Below, piece by piece: positions 14,571 through 22,565 of a stretch of DNA of 23,236 bases. The notes under the pieces were generated by a model. The model did not search any database. It was not told the DNA's origin and saw only the letters and a program-made list of their open reading frames with translations. This DNA is from CALARM01 sp040217695 (lineage in GTDB: Bacteria; Vulcanimicrobiota; SpSt-956; JAKJGF01). Made by a program: the position numbers and the translations under genes. Each line of letters starts with the position of its first letter. The stretch's first letter is position 1. The stretch spans positions 1 through 23,236 of the forward strand of contig JBEHWO010000062.1 of the NCBI GenBank assembly GCA_040217695.1, read 5' to 3'.

Positions 14571-17539
14571 TTCCCAATCAATTTACTGTCCTTCCAGGAT
14601 ATTACAAAAATCGCAGTTCCCGTACTTCCGAGAAGGCGTTCCCAGGAAGTATGAAAGCTGCCTTTTTCCGGCCCTGTACCTGTATAACATCCTCCGAGGA
14701 AATTCAGGAATGATTTATAAATTTCTTCTTTTCCCGAAATTAAACTTATAATAGATGTTAAAAAATCATCCAGTGTTATTATGGAGGAAATTTCTTTTGC
14801 TCCTGACAGTGCGGAAGAGATTCTGTCGTCTATGTCAGGAAGTTCTCCTTCTTTAATCAGTCCTGCTCTCATGGCAGTTCTTGCCCCTATGGCAGCAAAG
14901 AATTTCTCGGACGTGCCTGTGAATTTTCCCCATGAGTCTTTAATCTTCTGAATTGCCCTGTCTGCAGAATCTTTTTCTTTCTTTTTCTGTGACAGGTGAT
15001 ATAATTCGAATAATACCCAGGCAGATAAAGAAAGAGGAATAGATGAAAGTTTATCCAGATTATTGACTATATTTATAATAGCTTTTCCCATCTGGGGCTT
15101 ATATTTTCCTGTTCTGTCACTATGTCCCTGGCCGATAAAAGCAAGAACTGCAAGTGATGTAGCTATAATTTTCTTCCCTGCTTCATCGTGGTTGCTGAAA
15201 TAACCGTCGGCAGTCTGATTTCTTATGAGCCATTTTAAAATTGCATCAGTCTCTTCAGTCAATATTACAGGCGGAGCGGTTTTACTCTTTTCACTTATGC
15301 CTTCTTCCTTCTGAATTTTATTCAGAGGCGCCTGATTGCCACCCTTAAAAAAATGTTCCTTTTCTAAATCTGTTCCGTCCATTTTTACCTGTTCCATTAC
15401 CTCATGTTTTTTAGGAGTAACCATTGCTTTTACACCGTCTATAACATCTCCTACAAGATTGCTGACCCCGCTTAAAAGGGAAAGGCTTTTTCTTTCAGTC
15501 GGCAGTAAATCCACCTTTATAAGCCCTCCGCCCATACCGGCAGCAGTTCTTGTCCTTAACGAAGGGGCAGGAGCAACAGGTGCCATAGAGCATGTATCAT
15601 CACCTGCATTCTGAGGAGCCGGTAAAGGTGGCATACATGCCATAGAACTGAACATGACTCCTCCGGAGAAACCGCTTCCTATGGGAGGGGGAGAAAACAC
15701 ATCATGATTAAGCCCTTCCGGCAATATGGAAGGCACATTAATAGTAATTATTTCTTTCTTTTCTTTCTCTCCCTCTTCTCCTTCAGTCTTCTCTACTGCC
15801 ACAAGTGACGTATAGGGACTCATAAGTTTGTATTTCATTGCAATTCCTATGATTTCATCTCTTATAGAAGCTTTTTCCTGAGGATATTCTCTCTGCCTGT
15901 CCAGTAAAGAATCTATTCTTTTTCTTGCCCATATTGTTTCTATTACAGGATATTCTTCGTCTTTTTCCGGCAGTTTTGCAGGAAACTCCTGAATAAAATC
16001 TCCTTCTGCAGTTCTGGTTTTTAATATTGCCGTAACATTTCCTTCCGAATAGAAACGGCCCACTATATAAAGAACCTGTCCGAAATATAGATCGGGTATA
16101 ATGGAAGGATAAAGATCTGCCACTTTTCCGCCTTTCCATTCCAGACTTATATCACACAGTATCGGAAAAGCTGCCTGATTTGAAAATTTCTGAATTGCTT
16201 CTTCTATGTCCTCATCAAGCATAAGATAATGGGCTGTCCCTTTTCCCATCCGGGCCATTTTATCCAGTAAATATCTGTTTACCGAAGGGCCTATACCGAA
16301 GGTAAAAACCCTTGCTTTACCGAGTATTTTCTGCAGTTCTTTTAAAATTTCTTCTTCATTTCCTACCGCTCCGTCTGTAAGGAATACTATCTGTCTGAGA
16401 TAAATTTTATTTACAGGCATTTTCAATGCACATTCCATTGCTCTGTATATATCAGTGCCTCCTCTTGCATAAGTGGCGTCAATAAAGGCTTCGGCTTTTT
16501 TGAGATTTTCATCGTTAAATTCCATAGAAGCAGGAGCCAGGTTTTCTATAAATGTATCAAAGGTAATAATATTAAAAGCATCACCTGTCCTCAGGGTGCG
16601 AAGGCATGATTTCAGAGCTGCTTTTGCCTGTTCCATAGGGCCGACAAAACCGGAACCATAACTCATAGACCCCGATCTGTCAAGGACAAAAATCATTTCC
16701 CTTTTTAACATTTCCTCGGGGCCGTAATCGATTTTCGGAGTCATGTGGAGCATAAATGTGCCGGGTTTTCCTTCTTTTCTGTAAAAGGCAAGTGAATTTT
16801 CCAGATGTTCTCCTTTTGAACTGTAGGTTAATATGAAATCTTTATTGGGTATTTCTCCTTCTTTTGCAAGTTGAATATTTCGGATATGTTCCCCTTTTTC
16901 TTCCATATAAAGCAGGTGTGTCGGAGATTTCACTTCTCCCAGAGGAAAACCTGTATTCAGATTTACGAATATATTCACTTCTCTCTGAGATGTTTCGGAT
17001 ACAGGAGGAGAAATTTTATCTGCATCTGATACAGTTTCACCGTCTCCCGTATATCTTGGAGTTATTGTCATAGGAAATACAAACTCATACTCTCCGTCTT
17101 CATATTTAAGTGTTTCATGATAGGTGAGCGTTACATATATTTCCTGTCCCGGCTCAATATTTGCCACACTCATAGTAAAGATATTAGGTCTTTCCTGTTC
17201 CAGAAGTCCTGCTTTTTTCCCTTCATCCCTTGCTTCTTCATAGGTTTTCCTTGCTTCTTCCCTCTCTTTTACCTCTGCTTTTATTATTCTTTTATCTATT
17301 TTTATTTCAAGATCATTTACGGCACTTTCATGGGGTAAAGGGAAAACATAGATTGCCTCTATATTTTTATCCATTGTATTCTGGAATTTCTGTATGACTT
17401 TTACATCTACCAGGAGTCCTATGATGTTTGCTCTTACTTCCGTATATTTGAGAGGGAGAGTGATGGTTGCTATGCCTGCCGGTATAACGGTGCCTTCGGT
17501 AATTTTTCTTCCCATGAAGAATATGTCGTCTGTAAGCAT
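14567..17539 (-). CDS. VIT-VWA protein with C-terminal helical toroid-like domain (paralogue A)
   Basis: 990 aa. GGAGG stands 9 nt before ATG 17539. Residues about 10-165 are VIT (core F-P-L-P-H-E-S-A-V and E-A-R-K-T-Y-E-E-A). Residues 279-460 are VWA with a complete MIDAS: D287-x-S-x-S, T362 and D389. Residues 608-755 are a variable linker rich in Pro, Gly and Met. Residues 760-985 are a helical domain with L-I-R-N-Q-T-A-D-G-Y-F-S. There is no signal peptide or membrane segment. It is the first gene of the minus-strand cluster and probably carries the main promoter. The last residues (S-K-L-I-G-K) run directly into the heptamer array, which provides the stop codon, so the native C-terminus may have been altered. 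Confidence 0.88.
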   Translation of the reverse strand: MLTDDIFFMGRKITEGTVIPAGIATITLPLKYTEVRANIIGLLVDVKVIQKFQNTMDKNIEAIYVFPLPHESAVNDLEIKIDKRIIKAEVKEREEARKTYEEARDEGKKAGLLEQERPNIFTMSVANIEPGQEIYVTLTYHETLKYEDGEYEFVFPMTITPRYTGDGETVSDADKISPPVSETSQREVNIFVNLNTGFPLGEVKSPTHLLYMEEKGEHIRNIQLAKEGEIPNKDFILTYSSKGEHLENSLAFYRKEGKPGTFMLHMTPKIDYGPEEMLKREMIFVLDRSGSMSYGSGFVGPMEQAKAALKSCLRTLRTGDAFNIITFDTFIENLAPASMEFNDENLKKAEAFIDATYARGGTDIYRAMECALKMPVNKIYLRQIVFLTDGAVGNEEEILKELQKILGKARVFTFGIGPSVNRYLLDKMARMGKGTAHYLMLDEDIEEAIQKFSNQAAFPILCDISLEWKGGKVADLYPSIIPDLYFGQVLYIVGRFYSEGNVTAILKTRTAEGDFIQEFPAKLPEKDEEYPVIETIWARKRIDSLLDRQREYPQEKASIRDEIIGIAMKYKLMSPYTSLVAVEKTEGEEGEKEKKEIITINVPSILPEGLNHDVFSPPPIGSGFSGGVMFSSMACMPPLPAPQNAGDDTCSMAPVAPAPSLRTRTAAGMGGGLIKVDLLPTERKSLSLLSGVSNLVGDVIDGVKAMVTPKKHEVMEQVKMDGTDLEKEHFFKGGNQAPLNKIQKEEGISEKSKTAPPVILTEETDAILKWLIRNQTADGYFSNHDEAGKKIIATSLAVLAFIGQGHSDRTGKYKPQMGKAIINIVNNLDKLSSIPLSLSAWVLFELYHLSQKKKEKDSADRAIQKIKDSWGKFTGTSEKFFAAIGARTAMRAGLIKEGELPDIDDRISSALSGAKEISSIITLDDFLTSIISLISGKEEIYKSFLNFLGGCYTGTGPEKGSFHTSWERLLGSTGTAIFVISWKDSKLIGK

Positions 17540-17614
17540 AATTTAATACCTCCGTTCATTTCTCTTCTTTATTTTGACCAGTAAGGCGTCAGGATGAGTT
17601 ACAGGTTGTTATAA

Positions 17615-17620
17615 ATTATA
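17615..17620 (-). promoter_or_regulatory. Candidate -10 box for the VIT-VWA cluster
   Basis: A perfect TATAAT on the minus strand about 75 bp before the start of paralogue A. The -35 region 17 bp upstream is only a T-run, so support is weak. The 17540-17852 gap otherwise contains AT-rich sequence, the heptamer element at 17754 and the leader of asnA. Confidence 0.3.
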
Positions 17621-17702
17621 TTACTTCTATTTATAATAAAAAAAATCCTTTTATTATTATAGTAAAAATAAACTATAAAGAGATTATCATCTTGACAGGT
17701 TA

Positions 17703-17711
17703 TGGTAAAAT
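17703..17711 (+). promoter_or_regulatory. Candidate extended -10 promoter for asnA
   Basis: TGGTAAAAT fits the extended -10 form TGnTAnnnT. A perfect TTGACA lies at 17692 but only 8 bp upstream, too close to pair with this box. The predicted leader of about 135 nt would include the heptamer element. Confidence 0.3.
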
Positions 17712-17753
17712 ATCTCTTACTGAGGTGAGCACAAATAATACATATAAGCTCTC

Positions 17754-17817
17754 ATGACGGGTGACGCGTAATGCGTGACGGAAGGAATGATTATTTTACA
17801 TGCTTATGGTCAGGTCA
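17754..17817 (+). repeat. Heptamer element with conserved tail, upstream of asnA
   Basis: Four heptamers (ATGACGG, GTGACGC, GTAATGC, GTGACGG; 17754-17781), then AGGAATGATT, then TACATGCTTATG and TCAGGTCA. The 43-nt block 17775-17817 matches 169-127 on the opposite strand at 35 positions without gaps. The element lies in the asnA leader and creates a false upstream extension of that reading frame. Confidence 0.8.
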
Positions 17818-17852
17818 ATAATATAATAGCTTACGATATTGGAGGAAAAAAT

Positions 17853-18893
17853 ATGAAAAACGGTTTAATAATCCCGGAAAATTATAGATCTTTATTGAGT
17901 TTAAAAGAAACGGAAAGAGCAATCAGATTGATAAAAGAATTCTTTCAGATAAATCTTTCTGCCAAACTGAACCTTCACAGGGTAACTGCTCCTCTGTTTG
18001 TAAAAGCAGGAACAGGTATAAACGATGATCTGAACGGCATAGAAAAACCTGTTTCTTTTAATATCAAATACATGGACAATATGAATGTGGAAATAGTTCA
18101 GTCTCTTGCAAAATGGAAGAGAATGGTTCTTGCCGATTATAATTTTAATATCGGAGAAGGCTTATATGCAGACATGAATGCCATAAGGCCCGATGAAATG
18201 CTTGACAATATGCATTCGATTTATGTAGATCAGTGGGACTGGGAAAGGGTTATATCTAAAGAAGAAAGAAACGTGGATTTCTTAAAATTCATTGTAAAAA
18301 AGATTTATAATGCGGTAAAAAGTACTGAAGAATATGTATGCAAAGAATTCCCGTCCGTAAAACCTCTTCTTCCCGAAGAGATTACCTTTATACACAGTGA
18401 AGAACTGGAAGAAAGATATCCTCATCTCAATCCGAGAGAAAGAGAAGATGAAATATGTAAAGCTCATGGTGCAGTATTTGTCATAGGTATAGGTTCAGAC
18501 CTTAAAGACGGGAAACCCCATGACGGAAGGGCTCCCGATTATGATGACTGGATAAGTTCTACCCAAAACGGCTATAGAGGAATGAACGGAGATATTCTTC
18601 TCTGGTATCCTCTGTTAAACGGCGCTTTCGAGATTTCTTCTATGGGAATAAGGGTGGACAGGGAAAGTCTCTTAAAGCAGCTTGAACTAAAAGGGTGCAC
18701 TGAGAGAAAGAATCTTTTATTCCACAGCAGATTACTTAAAGGAGAACTGCCTCTTTCCATAGGAGGAGGCATAGGCCAGTCCAGACTCTGCATGTTTTTC
18801 TTAAGGAAAGCCCATGTGGGAGAAATACAGAGCAGTCTCTGGTCTGATGAGATGATAAAGAAATGTTCTGAGAACAATATAGTTCTTCTTTAA
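17853..18893 (+). CDS. asnA: Aspartate-ammonia ligase (asparagine synthetase A)
   Basis: 346 aa (E. coli AsnA is 330 aa). It makes asparagine from aspartate and ammonia, splitting ATP to AMP and PPi, in the cytosol. The enzyme is related to class II aminoacyl-tRNA synthetases. Family landmarks are present in order: L-x-L-x-R-V-(T/S)-A-P near residue 40, the Y-V-D-Q-W-D-W-E region, D-Y-D-D-W near 230, N-G-D-I-L-L-W, and the C-terminal G-G-G-I-G-Q-S-R (304-311), followed by H-V-G-E-I-Q. The start at 17853 has GGAGG (17841-17845) 7 nt upstream. The open frame back to 17775 is repeat-derived and should not be included. It is a single gene divergent from the VIT-VWA cluster and closed by the terminator at 18898. 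Confidence 0.95.
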   Translation: MKNGLIIPENYRSLLSLKETERAIRLIKEFFQINLSAKLNLHRVTAPLFVKAGTGINDDLNGIEKPVSFNIKYMDNMNVEIVQSLAKWKRMVLADYNFNIGEGLYADMNAIRPDEMLDNMHSIYVDQWDWERVISKEERNVDFLKFIVKKIYNAVKSTEEYVCKEFPSVKPLLPEEITFIHSEELEERYPHLNPREREDEICKAHGAVFVIGIGSDLKDGKPHDGRAPDYDDWISSTQNGYRGMNGDILLWYPLLNGAFEISSMGIRVDRESLLKQLELKGCTERKNLLFHSRLLKGELPLSIGGGIGQSRLCMFFLRKAHVGEIQSSLWSDEMIKKCSENNIVLL

Positions 18894-18897
18894 GGAA

Positions 18898-18927
18898 AAA
18901 GGGCTGTCTTTATAATTACAGCCCTTT
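18898..18927. terminator. Bidirectional hairpin terminator
   Basis: GGGCTGT (18901-18907) pairs perfectly with ACAGCCC (18918-18924) around a 10-nt loop. Flanking AAA/TTT extends the stem to 10 bp and gives a T-run on both strands. It sits between the asnA stop (18893) and the stop of the convergent lipoprotein gene (18951), so it can serve both. Confidence 0.85.
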
Positions 18928-18950
18928 AAAAATTTCTTTTCCTCAGTCTA

Positions 18951-20462
18951 CTAAGGTGCACATGTCATAGCACCTATACTGAACGTATCGAAAGGTGCTG
19001 TAGCCAGCGTAGTACAGGCTCCAGTTTTAGCATTTATTCGATATAGTGAACATGGTTCTCCGCCACTAACACTGCTACCTGAAGCGGAGCCGTATAATAC
19101 ACCGTTATCACTGAAATCAAGAGACCTGATATTTGGCATAGTATTATTTACCATACTCCACGTAGAAGGCTGAAGATTTGCGGTGTATAATCCCCCTGTT
19201 ATTTTCGCATAACAGATATTACCATCACAGGCTATACCTCCATTATACGGTTCGGGAAGATCTGACGATGGGAACACTGCTCCGCACGGGGTTATAGATC
19301 CGTCTGTCAGGTTTATCTCATATACAGCGTTGTGACCGTTCGACATTCCATATAATTTACCATTTTTATCAAAAGTAATATCTGTTGAAACGCCCTCCGG
19401 TATAGAAACTCTGGCTATTTTTGTCGCGCTAAATCCATTCTGCGGATCCAGGCTATATAATTCTTCATAAGCTTCTACATTAGATGTAGTAAGGGAAAGA
19501 ACATAAAGTTTTTTAGACACAGGGTTTATATCCATAGCTACAACATCAATATCATCACCGGGTAAGGTATAGGTGTTCTTTGTTACAAACGCGCCGGTCC
19601 TGTAATCTATCTCAAATATAGTGCTCCCAATATACCCGGTTACCCATAAATAAGTAACATTCAGTGTTATTGTTACAGTAACGGAATTTGTAGTCCCATT
19701 AATCTCTGTAGTTGCTTCCACTTTTTCACAATCAGTGTATTCTGCCGTTATCTTATAAAATCCGCAGGGAAGATCGGTAAAGGTATAACTTCCTGTGCCG
19801 GGGGCATCAAGTCCTATCATATCCTTCTCTGATGCAATGAGTTCCGAACCTGTAAGACCATATTTCATGAGAGATATGGTTGCTCCGGTAATATTATTTC
19901 CTCTCTGATCTTTCACAATAACTGTTATCTGTCCTGTATTGACAGATCCTGCAGGCCCGGTTCCTCCTGTGCCGCCGGTTGGTCCGGTTCCTCCTGTGCC
20001 GCCGGTAGGCCCTGTAGGACCTGCTATAGTTCCTCCTCCAAAGGTTATTACTATAACCTTACCTGCTGTAACTGTAAAGGTCTGATTCCCTATTAAAGCT
20101 CCTTCTTTTGTCCTTGCTTCAATCAAACAGGAACCGGTGAAATTTACCCTGAAAATAAAAAATCCCTTTGCATCTGTATAAGCAGTCTGAACTTCACCGT
20201 AAGTTTCATCTGCAGTAAGTGCTTCAGAATTAATCACAGGTTTCAGAGTAACAGGATAACCTGCTCCTGCCGGATTACCTGAACTGTCATATACATAGCC
20301 CTGTATTACAGTATATGACGGGACCGGTGTGGGGTCTGCAGGAACAACTGTATAACTGGCTGTGCCGCTCCCTCCTCCGCAACCTGTTACGGGAAGAAAA
20401 ATAAGTACAGTAATGAATAAAAATATTACCAGTATTATAGCCTGTATGTTTTTTACTTTCAT
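18951..20462 (-). CDS. Lipoprotein with collagen-like tract and propeller-like C-terminal region
   Basis: 503 aa. GGAGG stands 5 nt before ATG 20462. The signal peptide ends in a good lipobox, V-T-G-C28. Residues 49-142 form a carboxypeptidase-regulatory/CnaB-like beta sandwich (I-Q-G-Y-V-Y-D-S-S-G ... Y-T-D-A-K-G-F-F). Residues 148-172 are nine Gly-X-Y steps of G-P-T, G-G-T and G-P-A, a collagen-like stalk. Residues 176-268 are a second beta-sandwich repeat (V-I-V-K-D-Q-R-G-N-N ... G-S-Y-T-F-T-D-L-P). Residues 270-503 have propeller-like repeats (K-L-Y-V-L-S, G-K-L-Y-G-M-S, G-V-L-Y-G-S-A). The protein is probably surface-anchored and used in adhesion or binding; no catalytic motif is seen. 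It is monocistronic. Confidence 0.87.
   Translation of the reverse strand: MKVKNIQAIILVIFLFITVLIFLPVTGCGGGSGTASYTVVPADPTPVPSYTVIQGYVYDSSGNPAGAGYPVTLKPVINSEALTADETYGEVQTAYTDAKGFFIFRVNFTGSCLIEARTKEGALIGNQTFTVTAGKVIVITFGGGTIAGPTGPTGGTGGTGPTGGTGGTGPAGSVNTGQITVIVKDQRGNNITGATISLMKYGLTGSELIASEKDMIGLDAPGTGSYTFTDLPCGFYKITAEYTDCEKVEATTEINGTTNSVTVTITLNVTYLWVTGYIGSTIFEIDYRTGAFVTKNTYTLPGDDIDVVAMDINPVSKKLYVLSLTTSNVEAYEELYSLDPQNGFSATKIARVSIPEGVSTDITFDKNGKLYGMSNGHNAVYEINLTDGSITPCGAVFPSSDLPEPYNGGIACDGNICYAKITGGLYTANLQPSTWSMVNNTMPNIRSLDFSDNGVLYGSASGSSVSGGEPCSLYRINAKTGACTTLATAPFDTFSIGAMTCAP
19954..20018 (-). repeat. 27-bp tandem repeat encoding the collagen-like tract
   Basis: Two 27-bp units (19954-19980 and 19981-20007) differ at only two positions and are followed by a partial third. 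They lie in frame inside the lipoprotein gene and encode nine residues each (G-P-T-G-G-T-G-G-T, cyclically). Unit gain or loss would change stalk length without breaking the frame. Confidence 0.8.
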
Positions 20463-20620
20463 AAAAACCTCCTTTCATTTTTCATGACAATTCTTTCCGG
20501 TACTTTATATTATCACCTCCCATATGAATTTTATTTGTAAAATTCAGTAGAAAATTATTATAATATAAAGATGTGAAGAATTTATGAAGAATTTTAGATT
20601 TTTTTTTAAAATTTTTTATC

Positions 20621-20629
20621 TGTTATAAT
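20621..20629 (+). promoter_or_regulatory. Candidate extended -10 promoter for the glycosyltransferase gene
   Basis: TGTTATAAT is a perfect extended -10 (TG, one base, TATAAT). The -35 position is a T-run. It lies in the 340-bp AT-rich gap 20463-20802 and would give a leader of about 165 nt. Apart from this box and the hairpins at 20644 and 20785, I see no gene or repeat in the gap. Confidence 0.35.
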
Positions 20630-20643
20630 AAAATTAAAAAGCA

Positions 20644-20668
20644 TTACTGATAAAAAAAATATCAGTAA
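20644..20668. repeat. Perfect 9-bp inverted repeat
   Basis: TTACTGATA (20644-20652) and TATCAGTAA (20660-20668) are separated by seven A residues. The position just downstream of the candidate promoter suits an operator or a leader hairpin. There is no T-run after it, so a terminator is unlikely. Confidence 0.55.
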
Positions 20669-20784
20669 ATACAAATATATTATATCTATTTTTATGTCAA
20701 TATTATCAAATATTAAGTAAATATACAAGGATAGATTAAACCATATATAGAAATACAAAAAAGAAATTAAATAATTATATTAGA

Positions 20785-20799
20785 GGATAATTTTTATCC
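20785..20799 (+). promoter_or_regulatory. Hairpin between ribosome binding site and start codon
   Basis: GGATAA (20785-20790) and TTATCC (20794-20799) form a 6-bp stem with a 3-nt loop, 3 nt before ATG 20803. The only SD-like sequence, GAGG at 20783-20786, is 16 nt from the ATG, longer than usual. The hairpin could either bring it closer or mask it. Confidence 0.4.
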
Positions 20800-20802
20800 G
20801 GT

Positions 20803-22560
20803 ATGAAAAAAAAAGTAAAAGATAAATCTATTTCAAAAGATCTATCTTCAGTGAAAAATATTTCAAAAAAACAGATTTTATTTATTCTTCTGTCTCTCAT
20901 CCTTGCCCTGTCTATCCGCCTGGCCTTATCAGGCTTTCCCGGTTATGTCAATGATATAGAATCTTATAAAAGATGGAGCAAAGCTGCCCTTAATTACGGA
21001 GTGTGCAATATACAGTATCATGAAACAAACTGCGATTACCCTCCCGGCTATCTTTACATATTAAAAGGAGTGGCTTATATATATCATCTATTCAGTCCTG
21101 AAATGGCCGATACAAAATTTTTTACCGTCATGATAAAACTTCCTCCCGTAATAGCAGATCTTCTCTGCGGACTTCTTTTATTTTACTATCTTTTTCATAA
21201 ATATGATTTCAAAAAGGCTTTTTATGCTTTTCTCATATATATCTTTAATCCGGCAGTAATGACAGATTCCTCAATATGGGGACAGTCAGACAGCGTGCCT
21301 CTTTTATTTTTCTTTCTTTCCCTTCTTCTGTCTTTTAAAAAAAGAAATACCTTATCTTATATATTTCTTTCTCTGTCGGTAATAACAAAATTGCAGTATG
21401 TAATTATTGTCCCTTTCATTTTTGAACTTAATTCAAGGGGTAAAGAGAGACTGCCTGAAATCACGAGAGCCCTTTCAATCTGCCTTATTACCATTTTTTT
21501 CGTATGTTTTTCCTTTGTTATCAATCACAGAGCAGGTCATATTATAAATACCATTTTCCTTACACCCGACAGATACAACAATCTCTCTCTCAATGCTTTC
21601 AATCTCTGGTGGCTTGTGGCAAAAGGTCATGGTATGACCGGGTCAGACTATACGTCCATTATGGGCATTCTTACTTATAAAAAAGCAGGGTTTATACTTT
21701 TTTCTTTATTTTTTATTATGGTCTTCAGTGTTTTCCTTAAAGAAGACGGAGAAGAATTTCAGATAGAATGTATTGCACTGACCGTATTTGCTTTCTTTTT
21801 ACTCCTGACCAGAATGCATGAAAGATATATTTTCCCTGTTATACTGTTACTGGGTATGTTATTTGCAAAAAATTTCAAATATAAAATCTTATATGCTCTG
21901 CTATCCATCAATCTATGTTTCAATCTTCTCATAGTTTTACAATGGATCTATCCAGCAAACGGTTTCCACTTTCTTGATGTGATTGACACAAAAATTCTCT
22001 CTCTCTTTATCGCTGTTTTAAACATTGTTTTATTCATCTTACTCTCAGTAAATATTTTAAAAAAATGCAATTTCCGACTGATTATTCCAGCAGTTATTTT
22101 ATTTATCATTTATATTCTTGCAGGCAATATGTATCATTTTAAAAGAGAAATCTATATAAGCCGCCTTCAGGAATTAAAAGCCTATCAGGACTGGGGCACA
22201 TTGCATAAAGATACAAATCTGTACGGAGAGAGAATATTTATAAAATTTTATCCCTGTGATTACGGTCTTTCCACCCATTCCAATTCCACTGTAACCTATG
22301 AATTAAATAAAAATTATTCTTATTTTAAATTTGATGCAGGTATAGGACAGGAAGCAGGCAATAAAGGATCTGTCGTATTTACAGTAATTCTTGACGGTAA
22401 AGAAGTCTACAGGAGTCCTTTAATTCATGGATGGGAAGAACCTTTACATGTTGAAATCCCTGTTTCGGGTAAAGATATTATGGATCTTGTAGTCACAGAC
22501 GGAGGAGACGGCATAAATAACGATCATGCCATATGGGGTAATGCAAAACTCTATAAATAA
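20803..22560 (+). CDS. GT-C type membrane glycosyltransferase with C-terminal NPCBM domain
   Basis: 585 aa. Residues about 23-455 contain ten or more hydrophobic membrane segments. The first extracytoplasmic loop has N-D-I-E-S-Y-K-R-W (D51, E53), the acidic pair expected of GT-C enzymes, followed by D-Y-P-P-G-Y-L-Y-I-L. This pattern resembles Gpi18-related mannosyltransferases (COG5542), which use lipid-linked sugars outside the cytoplasmic membrane. I cannot assign the sugar. Residues 472-585 are an NPCBM-type (novel putative carbohydrate-binding module) beta sandwich: F-K-F-D-A-G-I-G, G-S-V-V-F-T-V-I-L-D-G-K-E-V-Y, then D-L-V-V-T-D-G-G-D-G-I-N-N-D-H-A-I-W. The fusion suggests binding of the glycan being built. 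Its stop is 5 nt before the next gene's ATG, suggesting an operon. Confidence 0.85.
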   Translation: MKKKVKDKSISKDLSSVKNISKKQILFILLSLILALSIRLALSGFPGYVNDIESYKRWSKAALNYGVCNIQYHETNCDYPPGYLYILKGVAYIYHLFSPEMADTKFFTVMIKLPPVIADLLCGLLLFYYLFHKYDFKKAFYAFLIYIFNPAVMTDSSIWGQSDSVPLLFFFLSLLLSFKKRNTLSYIFLSLSVITKLQYVIIVPFIFELNSRGKERLPEITRALSICLITIFFVCFSFVINHRAGHIINTIFLTPDRYNNLSLNAFNLWWLVAKGHGMTGSDYTSIMGILTYKKAGFILFSLFFIMVFSVFLKEDGEEFQIECIALTVFAFFLLLTRMHERYIFPVILLLGMLFAKNFKYKILYALLSINLCFNLLIVLQWIYPANGFHFLDVIDTKILSLFIAVLNIVLFILLSVNILKKCNFRLIIPAVILFIIYILAGNMYHFKREIYISRLQELKAYQDWGTLHKDTNLYGERIFIKFYPCDYGLSTHSNSTVTYELNKNYSYFKFDAGIGQEAGNKGSVVFTVILDGKEVYRSPLIHGWEEPLHVEIPVSGKDIMDLVVTDGGDGINNDHAIWGNAKLYK

Positions 22561-22565
22561 TAAGA

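Noticed and set aside
14269..14751. Three overlapping plus-strand reading frames of 116-160 codons
   Set aside because: They are open only because the TTTTCAC/GACTCAC heptamers contain no stop in any plus-strand frame. Their products are the same H-F-S-L-F-T pattern in three registers, and they overlap the end of a real minus-strand gene.
11234..17539. Thioester motif (C-G-E-Q) in the toroid-like domains, as in alpha-2-macroglobulin
   Set aside because: No such motif was found in any of the three proteins, so covalent thioester chemistry is not supported.
17692..17720. TTGACA-based promoter before asnA
   Set aside because: The -10 position at 16-18 bp spacing reads TCTTAC or similar, a poor match, and the TAAAAT box is only 8 bp away. 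Only the extended -10 reading was kept, at low confidence.
17775..17852. 26-residue N-terminal extension of asnA
   Set aside because: It is encoded by the repeat element and its tail, begins without a properly spaced ribosome binding site, and is absent from known AsnA proteins. ATG 17853 has GGAGG upstream.
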